In this document: positions 1-6,796 of the stretch, in pieces
Layout: each line of letters starts with the position of its first letter
Numbering within the stretch: position 1 is the first letter of the stretch
From: an uncultured Oscillospiraceae bacterium
Lineage (GTDB): Bacteria > Bacillota > Clostridia > Oscillospirales > Ruminococcaceae
Reading direction: 5' to 3'
NCBI GenBank assembly: GCA_910577365.1
Contig: CAJTMU010000025.1
Location: 1-31,687, forward strand
Length of the DNA stretch: 31,687 nucleotides
Translations under genes and position numbers: made by a program
Notes under the pieces: generated by a model
Seen by the model: only the letters and a program-made list of their open reading frames with translations
Told to the model about the DNA's origin: nothing
Database searches by the model: none

Positions 1-1
1 G

Positions 2-1123
2 CTGCTGGCGCAGTGCCTGTTTGGAAATCCCGATATTATTCTTATGGACGAGCCTACCAACCATCTCGATGTGGACGCTATCGCGTGGCTGGAGGATTTC
101 CTTGCGGATTATTTCGGCACGGTAATCGTGGTGTCGCATGACCGTCATTTCCTGAATAACGTCTGCACGCATATCGTGGATATAGACTACGGGAAAATCA
201 AGATGTACGTCGGCAACTACGAGTTCTGGTATGAGTCGTCGCAGCTTATCCAGCGCATGATAAAGCAGCAGAACAAACGCGCCGAGGAAAAGATAAAGGA
301 GCTTCAGAACTTTATAGCCCGCTTCTCCGCGAACAAATCCAAATCGAAGCAGGCTACCTCCCGCCGCAAGCTGATTGATAAGCTGACAGTGGAAGAGCTG
401 CCCGCGTCCTCGCGTAAATACCCCTATATAGGTTTCGACGTTGAGCGCGAGGTGGGCAAGGATATTCTGCAGGTGTCGGGTTTGTCCAAAACTGTGGACG
501 GAGTAAAGGTGCTTAATGATGTAAGCTTCACGGTTAATCGCGGCGATAAGATAGCGTTTGTTGGGGCTAACGAGATAGCCGTTACCACTCTGTTCCGCAT
601 ACTGACCGAGGAGCTTGAGCCTGACGAGGGCAGCTTCAAATGGGGCAGCACAACTTCGGTAAGCTATTTCCCCAATGATAACAGCGCCTTTTTCAACGAC
701 TGCACGCTGTCAATAATCGATTGGATGCGGCAGTATTCCAAAGACGAAACTGAAAGCTATCTCCGTGGATTTCTTGGGAGAATGCTTTTCAGCGGCGACG
801 ACGTTTTCAAGCCCGTGAACGTGCTTTCGGGCGGCGAAAAGGTGCGCTGTATGTTCTCGCGCATGATGCTGTTTCAAAGCAACGTGCTGATACTTGACCG
901 CCCCACGAATCACCTCGATTTGGAGAGTATCACGGCGGTGAACAATGGACTTTCCGAGTTCAAGGGCAATATCCTTTTTGCCACACACGACCATGAGATA
1001 CTTGAAACAGCCGCCAACCGTATTATCGAGATAACCGAAAACGGCTGTCTTGACAGGCAGGGAAGCTACGACGAATTTGTGGATTGGCGGAAGGACAAGA
1101 TTGGCGGTTCTCTTATGTTGTAA
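2..1123 (+). CDS. ABC-F family ATPase, 5'-truncated
   Basis: The C-terminal portion of a soluble, duplicated ABC ATPase of the ABC-F type; these proteins act on ribosomes and have no membrane domain. The reading frame is open from base 2, so the true start lies outside the window. Visible in order are the Walker B of the first ATPase domain (ILMDEPTNHLD, bases 32-64), its switch histidine (VVSHDRHF), a charged linker rich in Lys and Glu, and the second ATPase domain with its signature LSGGEKVRCMFSR and a final FATHDHE. The second domain is odd. Its P-loop reads GANEIAVTTL, with Val where the Walker A Lys belongs (codon 581-583). Its Walker B reads LILDRPTNHLD, with Arg in place of the catalytic Glu (codon 899-901). 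From recalled family members it is closest to the YkpA/YbiT subgroup. The family call is firm; the subgroup and cellular role are inferred. Confidence 0.93.
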   Translation: MLAQCLFGNPDIILMDEPTNHLDVDAIAWLEDFLADYFGTVIVVSHDRHFLNNVCTHIVDIDYGKIKMYVGNYEFWYESSQLIQRMIKQQNKRAEEKIKELQNFIARFSANKSKSKQATSRRKLIDKLTVEELPASSRKYPYIGFDVEREVGKDILQVSGLSKTVDGVKVLNDVSFTVNRGDKIAFVGANEIAVTTLFRILTEELEPDEGSFKWGSTTSVSYFPNDNSAFFNDCTLSIIDWMRQYSKDETESYLRGFLGRMLFSGDDVFKPVNVLSGGEKVRCMFSRMMLFQSNVLILDRPTNHLDLESITAVNNGLSEFKGNILFATHDHEILETAANRIIEITENGCLDRQGSYDEFVDWRKDKIGGSLML

Positions 1124-1142
1124 TATATTGGGGGCACATTTC

Positions 1143-1847
1143 ATGATATTGAAAGAGTGTGTTGAACGGGCGTTAGGAGAGGACGGTCGCGGTTCGATAA
1201 TGAGGTTTTTGCTGGACAGGGATCTGGCGGACTGCAAAGACGACGGTGAGCGCTGGCGCAGCCTGTTTGAAAAATGCGACCGATGGGAAAGAGAGCTTCT
1301 CTTGTGGTCGGACGATACCTATATCAAAGGTATCTCCGGCTGGAATATGTTCATACGTGTGTGCTGCTGCCGTCTGCCGGAGGAGTCGGCGGATTGGATG
1401 GCGTACCTCTACCGCACGTCTTTGCTTGCGATACTTCGCTACGACCAATACGCCGACGAGGCGGGGCGAAGGAAAATAACGGAGCATGCGCGGAACTCCT
1501 CGCAGTGGAAGGATAGCTATTCCTGCGGCTTTGACGAAGAGTACATTCTGGAAACGGGCTTCGCGGAACTGACACGGGGCGAGTGGCTTGACGAAATAAA
1601 CGGTTTTTGGGTAACTTCGTGGGAAACTTGGCAGGAGGATTGGAATACCATCACTAACAATCCGGAGTATGTCGAGGCTATGGAAATCAATTATCCAAAG
1701 TTCAAGTCAATTCTGGAAAGACTGGAGCGTGAGGTGGGTGACTGCGAGGTCGTTCGCATGAACCGCCATGGCGGAGATGAGACCGTATGGTATTTTGTAA
1801 AGACCCAAAGCGATTTTTATGTTGTGAATTTAACGGACGCTATGTGA
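1143..1847 (+). CDS. Hypothetical protein, 234 aa
   Basis: I do not recognise this protein. ATG 1143 is chosen because a GGGGG ribosome binding site lies at about 1130, while the in-frame ATG at 1050 is buried in the ABC-F gene. The product is soluble and acidic, with no signal peptide or membrane segment. It is rich in Trp and aromatic residues (WRSLFEKCDRWERELLLWSD near residue 35; WVTSWETWQEDWNTI near 155) and has a CCC cluster near residue 75. It lies 19 bases after the ABC-F gene and 33 bases before the S41-like gene, all on one strand with no terminator between, so co-transcription is likely. This kind of composition is common in SMI1/KNR4-like or DUF4253-like bacterial proteins, but I see no decisive motif and assign no function. 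Confidence 0.75.
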   Translation: MILKECVERALGEDGRGSIMRFLLDRDLADCKDDGERWRSLFEKCDRWERELLLWSDDTYIKGISGWNMFIRVCCCRLPEESADWMAYLYRTSLLAILRYDQYADEAGRRKITEHARNSSQWKDSYSCGFDEEYILETGFAELTRGEWLDEINGFWVTSWETWQEDWNTITNNPEYVEAMEINYPKFKSILERLEREVGDCEVVRMNRHGGDETVWYFVKTQSDFYVVNLTDAM

Positions 1848-1880
1848 TCTGCGATTGATTTAAACCGAAAGGAGAGGACT

Positions 1881-3206
1881 ATGCTGACGGTTGAAGAGCG
1901 CGTTTATACGCTTTCATATCTTTGGAAAGAGGCGGATTATAATTTTGCGTTTTGGGCGGAACGCTCCGATATCGACTGGGACGCGGAATATAGAAAATTT
2001 CTGCCGCTTGTGATAAACGCGTCGGGCGACCTTGAGTTTTATCTGCTGCTGATGCGTTTCTACGCGCTGCTTCGCGACGGACACACCGCGGTAACGCCGC
2101 CTTTTGCGCTGCTGGAGGGCAGAAGCGTACCGTTCGGCGTGACGCGCGCGGAGGGGAAATTCTTTTTGTCGGCTGTTCCGTCGGGGCGCGAAGAGCTTTT
2201 GCTTTCCGAAATAACTCATATCCAAGGGCTGCCGATAAGAGAATATATTGAAAAATATGTTTATCCCCTATATTGGCATGAGCTGCCCGAAAGCCTTTTT
2301 GCCTGCTATGACTGCATAGAGGCTTCCGTGATGTTCAATTTTGATGTCAACGAGCCGATAACCGTAACGGCGGACAATGGAGAGTTTACTTTTAAAATGA
2401 GCGAACCTGCGGAAACGCTTTGGGCGGAGCTTTGTGTTAAAGCTCCCGAGCAGCTTGATGAGCGCTTCCGTTCCGAAAGCCTTGTTATTTCTCTTACAAA
2501 TGACAATATCGCGGTGATAGAGATATTCGATTTCTATCACGCGGAAATTACAGGGGAGTTCGCGGAGAATATCGGGCTGTTAAAGGGCTGTTCGGGTTAT
2601 GTTATTGACGTAAGGGGCAATTCGGGAGGAATGGGCGACCCGCCGCTCGAAATAGCGCGTTATTTTATAAGCGGAAAATATCCTGTGAGATCGGAGAATA
2701 AAACTCCTGCTCACAGTGCGAAATATCACGCGCTGGAGCCGTATATCGACCGAAATTCTCCCGACCTTTCCGACCCATGGCAGCGCAAAATTTATGAGGT
2801 GGCCTCTCATACATATTATGAGAGCCTTACCGAAAACGGCGAAATTGACGGATATATTGACTTTGATGAAACAAAGACGGAGCTTGCCGCTCCCGCCGTC
2901 GTTCTGGCGAACCATCTGACCGCCTGCGCCGCCGAGATGTTTGTATCTTATTTTAAGATAACGGGCAGGGCGAAAACAATCGGAACGACTACGTTTGGCT
3001 CGGGTGCGGAGGCTATGATAAGAGATTTGCCGCTCGGCGGGGAAATGCGGCTCGCCACCACCCGCGGCAGGCTGATAGACGGAAGCGAATATGTAAATGT
3101 TGGCATTGCTCCCGATATCCCCGCCGAAAGGTCTGTCGGGGATATCGCTAACGGCACAGACAGGGTGCTGGTAAAGGCTTTGGAGCTTTTGAGAAATGCT
3201 CAATGA
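1881..3206 (+). CDS. S41 peptidase-like protein with altered catalytic residues
   Basis: A 441-residue protein resembling the tail-specific/tricorn-type serine peptidases (family S41). The N-terminal region carries LRDGHTAV (about residue 70), a motif seen ahead of the core in this family. The core has VIDVRGNSGG (D243 to G250) and then the usual nucleophile segment. Family members usually have TAS there; this one reads LTACAAE, with Cys349 at the nucleophile position. The general-base Lys expected 25 residues later, as in Prc and CtpA, is Ser374. No signal peptide is visible, so it is probably cytoplasmic. Start ATG 1881 has GGAGAGG at 1871-1877. It may be a cysteine variant, a tricorn-like enzyme using other residues, or an inactive binding protein. 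Fold assignment is fairly sure; activity is unknown. Confidence 0.82.
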   Translation: MLTVEERVYTLSYLWKEADYNFAFWAERSDIDWDAEYRKFLPLVINASGDLEFYLLLMRFYALLRDGHTAVTPPFALLEGRSVPFGVTRAEGKFFLSAVPSGREELLLSEITHIQGLPIREYIEKYVYPLYWHELPESLFACYDCIEASVMFNFDVNEPITVTADNGEFTFKMSEPAETLWAELCVKAPEQLDERFRSESLVISLTNDNIAVIEIFDFYHAEITGEFAENIGLLKGCSGYVIDVRGNSGGMGDPPLEIARYFISGKYPVRSENKTPAHSAKYHALEPYIDRNSPDLSDPWQRKIYEVASHTYYESLTENGEIDGYIDFDETKTELAAPAVVLANHLTACAAEMFVSYFKITGRAKTIGTTTFGSGAEAMIRDLPLGGEMRLATTRGRLIDGSEYVNVGIAPDIPAERSVGDIANGTDRVLVKALELLRNAQ

Positions 3207-3214
3207 GAAGATAG

Positions 3215-3244
3215 AACCGAAAATAACCGCAAATTTTCGGTTTT
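3215..3244 (+). terminator. Intrinsic terminator after the S41-like gene
   Basis: A perfect 10-bp stem (AACCGAAAAT at 3215-3224 with ATTTTCGGTT at 3233-3242), an 8-base loop, and a short T run at 3241-3244. It starts 9 bases after the stop codon. The T tract is short, so termination may be partial. Confidence 0.65.
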
Positions 3245-3399
3245 ATCACAAACATTAACCGTTACTGTCTAACGGAGGACAGGTTTGCGGTGCGAACGCG
3301 GCTTTACGTAGTTTTATTGATGACGTCGCGGAAAATGACCGCTGAAATATATTCATACTAATTTTTGATCTGAGTATATACAAGATTTGCGAAAAGACC

Positions 3400-3442
3400 G
3401 CACATAGTACAGGGGGAATCCACGCCGGCGTACTGTATGTGC
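3400..3442 (+). other. Orphan hairpin in a 296-base gene-free stretch
   Basis: Between the terminator near 3244 and the exonuclease start at 3541 I see no coding region. The only marked structure is this hairpin: GCACATAGTAC (3400-3410) pairs with GTAC (3430-3433) and TATGTGC (3436-3442), leaving a two-base TG bulge on the 3' side. No T run follows, so it does not look like a terminator. It could be part of a 5' leader or a small RNA. No promoter close to consensus was found nearby. Confidence 0.4.
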
Positions 3443-3540
3443 GCTAAGGGGATTTGACGCAGTAATTTGAGTTGGATTTTTGCAAAAATGTCTGTACCGA
3501 GATTAAGAATTAGTATCACTTAAAAGAAAGATTGATAAAG

Positions 3541-4479
3541 ATGTATTACATTATAATGGATCTGGAATGGAATCAGCCGCTGACGAGGGAGCAGACGATA
3601 CTGTCCCCCGTGCCGCTGCATGGCGAGATAATCCAGATAGGTGCGGTAAAAACTGATGAGAGCTTTAATTTTATTGAGAAGATAAAAATCAGCGTATGCC
3701 CGAAATATTATAAAATAATGAACCGCCACGTTGAGAAAATAACAGGGATAACCAGCACGCAGCTCACCTGCGGCGAAATTTTCCCGCAGGCGTTCAAGCG
3801 GCTGAAAATGTGGTGCGGCGACGATTTCCGATTTATCACATGGGGCTTTGACGACATCGCCATGCTCTCGGACAACCTTGCTGTCTACGGGTTGGATACG
3901 GAATTCGGAAAGGACTATATAAATCTTCAGCTTATATACAATAAGCAGGTTGACGGCGGGCGCAGGCAGTGGTCGCTCTCCGACGCGGCAGAGCGGCTTG
4001 AGATACCCATGGAAGCAAAGGCGCACGACGCGCTCAACGACGCGATGTTTACCTATGAGGTGTGCAGAAAGCTGGATATGGTAAAGGGTATCGCGGAGTA
4101 TGCGCAGATGCCTAATCCTATCCGAACGGTTCTGCGAAAGGATATCATAAAGAACGTCGCGAATATGAGGAAGTGCTTTGAGGACGCCCGCGTAAGGGAC
4201 TGCAAGTGCCCGAAGTGCGACAATATCCTTGCTTCGGGAGAATGGGTGTTCAGCGGCGGAGGTAAAAAAAGCACTGTTGCGGTTTGTACGGAGCATGGGG
4301 ATTTTTTTATAAAGATATCCTGCGGAAAGGTGTCCGACAATAATTGGACGCTCAGCCGCACGGTATACGAAGCCGACGAGGAAACGGTACGGAACTATCA
4401 AAAAAAGCTTTTGAAGCAGCAGGAGCGGCTTAAAAAGCGCGGAACGGAGAAGAAAAATGATAACGACAATATTGTTTGA
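3541..4479 (+). CDS. DEDDh 3'-5' exonuclease family protein
   Basis: A 312-residue protein with an N-terminal DnaQ/ExoX-like 3'-5' exonuclease domain. Exo I is MDLEWNQ (D7 and E9, metal ligands), Exo II is around WGFDDIAML (about residue 101), and Exo III is AHDALNDA (about residue 161), giving the H-x4-D pattern of the DEDDh subclass. Its layout recalls the KapD-like/KinA-inhibitor exonucleases of Firmicutes. The C-terminal 100 residues hold a Cys-rich stretch, CKCPKCD followed by CTEHGDFFIKISC, which looks like a small zinc-binding knuckle. The start is ATG 3541 with AAAGAAAG about 10 bases upstream; a TTG at 3532 in the same frame is too close to that site. It overlaps the next gene by 23 bases, so the two are translated together. 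The in vivo substrate is unknown. Confidence 0.88.
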   Translation: MYYIIMDLEWNQPLTREQTILSPVPLHGEIIQIGAVKTDESFNFIEKIKISVCPKYYKIMNRHVEKITGITSTQLTCGEIFPQAFKRLKMWCGDDFRFITWGFDDIAMLSDNLAVYGLDTEFGKDYINLQLIYNKQVDGGRRQWSLSDAAERLEIPMEAKAHDALNDAMFTYEVCRKLDMVKGIAEYAQMPNPIRTVLRKDIIKNVANMRKCFEDARVRDCKCPKCDNILASGEWVFSGGGKKSTVAVCTEHGDFFIKISCGKVSDNNWTLSRTVYEADEETVRNYQKKLLKQQERLKKRGTEKKNDNDNIV

Positions 4480-5173
4480 CCTTGATGGGACGCTGCTTCC
4501 TTTTGAGCAGGAGGATTTTGTGAACATCTATTTCGCGGAGCTGTGCAAAAAGCTCGCGCCGCTGGGATACGAGCCGAAGCCTACCATAAAGGCGGTTTGG
4601 GCGGGAACGGCGGCTATGATAAAGAATGACGGAAGCCGCGTAAACTCGGAGGCTTTCTGGGAGACCTTCTGCGCCCTCAACGAGGGTAAACCCGACGCGA
4701 AGCCGCTTTGCGACAGGTTTTACACCGAGGAGTTTGACAAGGCTAAATCCAGCTTGAAATACATACCCGACCATAAACCCATGATTGAGCGCCTGAAAGC
4801 GTTGGGTCTGCGCCTTGTGCTTGCCACAAACCCGATTTTTCCGCTTGACGGAGTGCGCACGCGAATGAAGTGGGTAAATCTGGGCGAATCTGATTTTGAA
4901 CTTGTCACTCATTACGATAACAGCAGCTTCTGCAAACCGAATTTGAATTATTATAATGAGATTTTGTTGAAAGTCGGAGCTGCTCCAAATGAGTGTATAA
5001 TGATAGGAAACAGCGTACCCGAGGATATGTGCGCGGCAAAGCTTGGGATATCAACGTTTCTTATTGATGAGTTTGCCGAAAACCCAGAAAACGCGGATCT
5101 GTCGCAATTCAGCCGCGGCACGTTTGAGGACGCGGAGCGCTTTATCAACGACAAGCTGAAAGCGACCGTCTGA
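4457..5173 (+). CDS. HAD-superfamily hydrolase (phosphatase-like)
   Basis: A 238-residue haloacid dehalogenase-type hydrolase. All four motifs are present: motif I FDLDGTLL at residues 7-14 (nucleophile Asp7), motif II LATNP (about residue 117), motif III Lys in CKPNLNYY, and motif IV MIGNSVPEDMCAAK with the acidic pair. The roughly 85-residue helical insertion between motifs I and II is the C1 cap of the phosphoglycolate-phosphatase/YjjG group. It probably dephosphorylates a small metabolite in the cytoplasm. The ATG lies inside the end of the exonuclease gene, with GGAGAAG just before it, so translational coupling is likely. Confidence 0.92.
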   Translation: MITTILFDLDGTLLPFEQEDFVNIYFAELCKKLAPLGYEPKPTIKAVWAGTAAMIKNDGSRVNSEAFWETFCALNEGKPDAKPLCDRFYTEEFDKAKSSLKYIPDHKPMIERLKALGLRLVLATNPIFPLDGVRTRMKWVNLGESDFELVTHYDNSSFCKPNLNYYNEILLKVGAAPNECIMIGNSVPEDMCAAKLGISTFLIDEFAENPENADLSQFSRGTFEDAERFINDKLKATV

Positions 5174-5197
5174 CAGACAAGATATGGGTGTTCAGCC

Positions 5198-5830
5198 ATG
5201 AAAAGAGTTGAATTTGAAATATCAGTCAAAAATCCGCTGCCGTATATATCAGCGCTGCTTGCCTGCGCGTCATTTTTTTTCGCGGCGTTCCTAATAGTAC
5301 CTGAGCCGGATATAGATATTGCCCACACCGTAAATCTTGAAAATGTCACATATACATATGACTTGATTTTCCGATATTCGGAGGGTATACGGTTTTATTG
5401 CGCTGCCTATTTGCTTTCATACGCGGCGCTTGCTGTTCTCTGCTTTATCCCCTCGGCTAAAAGAAAACCGCTTGTTTTCGCTGTGCCGCTCGCGCTTGAT
5501 ATAGTGGGTATCGCTGCATATCAATCGGAATTGAGAGGGACGAATATCATCGGGGTAATATCAGCAGGGGTTCTGACCGTAATGTTTATTCTGACCGCAG
5601 CGGGTATTATCAGAATAAAATATATCGCGGGAGCGCTTTATATGGCATACACGCTGATGTATATTCCGATTTTTTTTGAGGGAATGTCGGTAATGTCACT
5701 TTGCGATGTTATCCCCGTTTTTGCATTTGCCGCGGCATATGCGCTGATATGCTTTTCATTCGCAAAAAACCTAAGGAGTGACCGCTTATGGAATACACCG
5801 TCAGACAAATATCCGACGAAAGAACGCTGA
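5198..5830 (+). CDS. Predicted six-helix membrane protein
   Basis: I do not recognise a named family. The 210-residue product has about six hydrophobic helices (near residues 16-37, 66-86, 90-107, 116-139, 141-160 and 166-188) and short polar loops, with a basic, Ser/Thr-rich tail of about 20 residues. ATG 5198 follows the HAD stop by 24 bases with only a weak GGGTG ribosome site. The tail overlaps the next gene by 43 bases, so the end of this frame also carries the AAGGAG site of the following GNAT gene. No charged residues inside the helices suggest a transporter, and the function is open. Confidence 0.8.
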   Translation: MKRVEFEISVKNPLPYISALLACASFFFAAFLIVPEPDIDIAHTVNLENVTYTYDLIFRYSEGIRFYCAAYLLSYAALAVLCFIPSAKRKPLVFAVPLALDIVGIAAYQSELRGTNIIGVISAGVLTVMFILTAAGIIRIKYIAGALYMAYTLMYIPIFFEGMSVMSLCDVIPVFAFAAAYALICFSFAKNLRSDRLWNTPSDKYPTKER

Positions 5831-6210
5831 AAAGCGTTCTGGATATGTGCTATTCGATACTCGGTGAGCATTATGAGGGCTTGTATTCCTATGAGGCTTG
5901 GAAGCGTCGGCTGGACAGGAGCTATCTGCTTTTGTACGCGGAAAGCGGCGGAGAGCCGATAGCGGCGGTGCTGGGGCGCGCGGAGAGCGCCGAAAGCGTG
6001 GTAATAGGCTTTGCCGCCTGCCGCGAGCGGTTTCGCAAAAAGGGCGTGACCTCCGCGCTTGTCAGAGCGTTCGAGAACAACGCGAGACGGCACGGCTACT
6101 CAAAAATAACCCTTACCAGCTACAATAACGCGTGGGGCTTTTACGAAAGCTGCGGCTATGACGTTATTGAGGAAAAATACGGTAAGAAGACGTATTGCAA
6201 GTGGATATAA
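5788..6210 (+). CDS. GNAT family N-acetyltransferase, copy 1
   Basis: A 140-residue GCN5-related acetyltransferase. The acetyl-CoA binding motif A is in the stretch around ACRERFRKKGVTSALV (about residues 73-88), of the R-x-x-G-x-A/T type. Motif B is the WGFYESCGYDVIEEKYG segment near the C terminus. AAGGAG at 5773-5778 gives a good ribosome site for ATG 5788. It is a clear paralogue of the next gene: both begin M-D/E-Y-x-x-x-QISDE-x-TLK and both carry GGEP then VLGRAES. The acceptor substrate cannot be read from the sequence. Confidence 0.9.
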   Translation: MEYTVRQISDERTLKSVLDMCYSILGEHYEGLYSYEAWKRRLDRSYLLLYAESGGEPIAAVLGRAESAESVVIGFAACRERFRKKGVTSALVRAFENNARRHGYSKITLTSYNNAWGFYESCGYDVIEEKYGKKTYCKWI

Positions 6211-6220
6211 GGAAATAAAA

Positions 6221-6649
6221 ATGGATTACGCAATAAAACAAATCAGCGATGAAAATACATTAAAAGCTGTGCTTGAAATGTGCTGGGATATCCTCGGCAA
6301 GCCGAATACTGATATATATTCCGAGCAGGCATGGCGTGAAAAGCTTTCCGACAACGGTCTGATGATATATGCTGAAATCGGCGGAGAGCCTGCTGCCGTT
6401 GTGCTCGGCAGAGCCGAAAGTTCCGAAAGCGTTGTTCTGGGATATTGCTGCTGCAAAGAGGGGTACCGCGGGCGGGGGATAGCCTCCGCGCTGCTTGCCG
6501 TTTTTGAGAAAAACGCCGAAGAAAGCGGTTATCGGTACATAACCCTCGGAAGCGATAACAGCGCATGGGGATTTTACGAAAAGTGCGGTTATAGCTTGAT
6601 AAACGAGATACACGGACAGCGGATATATCAGAAAATATTAAAGCATTGA
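6221..6649 (+). CDS. GNAT family N-acetyltransferase, copy 2
   Basis: A 142-residue GCN5-related acetyltransferase and tandem paralogue of the gene 10 bases upstream. Motif A is YRGRGIASALL (about residue 81), closer to the classical Q/R-x-x-G-x-G/A than in copy 1, and WGFYEKCGY is near the C terminus. ATG 6221 is preferred over upstream in-frame starts because AAGGA sits at 6209-6213 and the protein then aligns end to end with copy 1. It closes the co-directional run that starts at 3541. Confidence 0.9.
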   Translation: MDYAIKQISDENTLKAVLEMCWDILGKPNTDIYSEQAWREKLSDNGLMIYAEIGGEPAAVVLGRAESSESVVLGYCCCKEGYRGRGIASALLAVFEKNAEESGYRYITLGSDNSAWGFYEKCGYSLINEIHGQRIYQKILKH

Positions 6650-6726
6650 AAGAGCACTTTACGGGCGCTCATGTCTGTAAACAGCTGTCATAACCCCGTC
6701 TTATGCCGACCATAATAACGATGTAT

Positions 6727-6755
6727 TTGTAAATCCCGCTCCGAGATGTTATACT
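6727..6755 (+). promoter_or_regulatory. Promoter of the PurA-like gene
   Basis: TTGTAA (6727-6732), a 17-base spacer, and TATACT (6750-6755) form a good housekeeping promoter. The expected transcription start, near 6762, falls inside the palindrome at 6755-6779. Confidence 0.75.
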
Positions 6756-6779
6756 TAAATTGTACTAAGTACAATTTAA
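6755..6779. promoter_or_regulatory. Perfect palindrome over the transcription start (candidate operator)
   Basis: Arms TTAAATTGTAC (6755-6765) and GTACAATTTAA (6769-6779) are perfect inverted repeats separated by TAA. The element begins at the last base of the -10 box and ends 5 bases before the GGAGG ribosome site (6785-6789). As DNA it would be an ideal repressor site; as RNA it would be an 11-bp hairpin at the very 5' end. The neighbouring LysR gene is one possible partner, though LysR proteins more often bind upstream of -35, and GntR/YtrA-type repressors also use such sites. Confidence 0.7.
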
Positions 6780-6796
6780 ATTTCGGAGGTATTAAG

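Noticed and set aside
1050..1142. Longer N terminus for the hypothetical gene starting at 1050
   Set aside because: It would lie inside the ABC-F coding end; ATG 1143 has a proper ribosome site.
3520..4527. 335-codon minus-strand frame opposite the exonuclease gene
   Set aside because: The plus strand has clear exonuclease motifs; the minus translation shows none.
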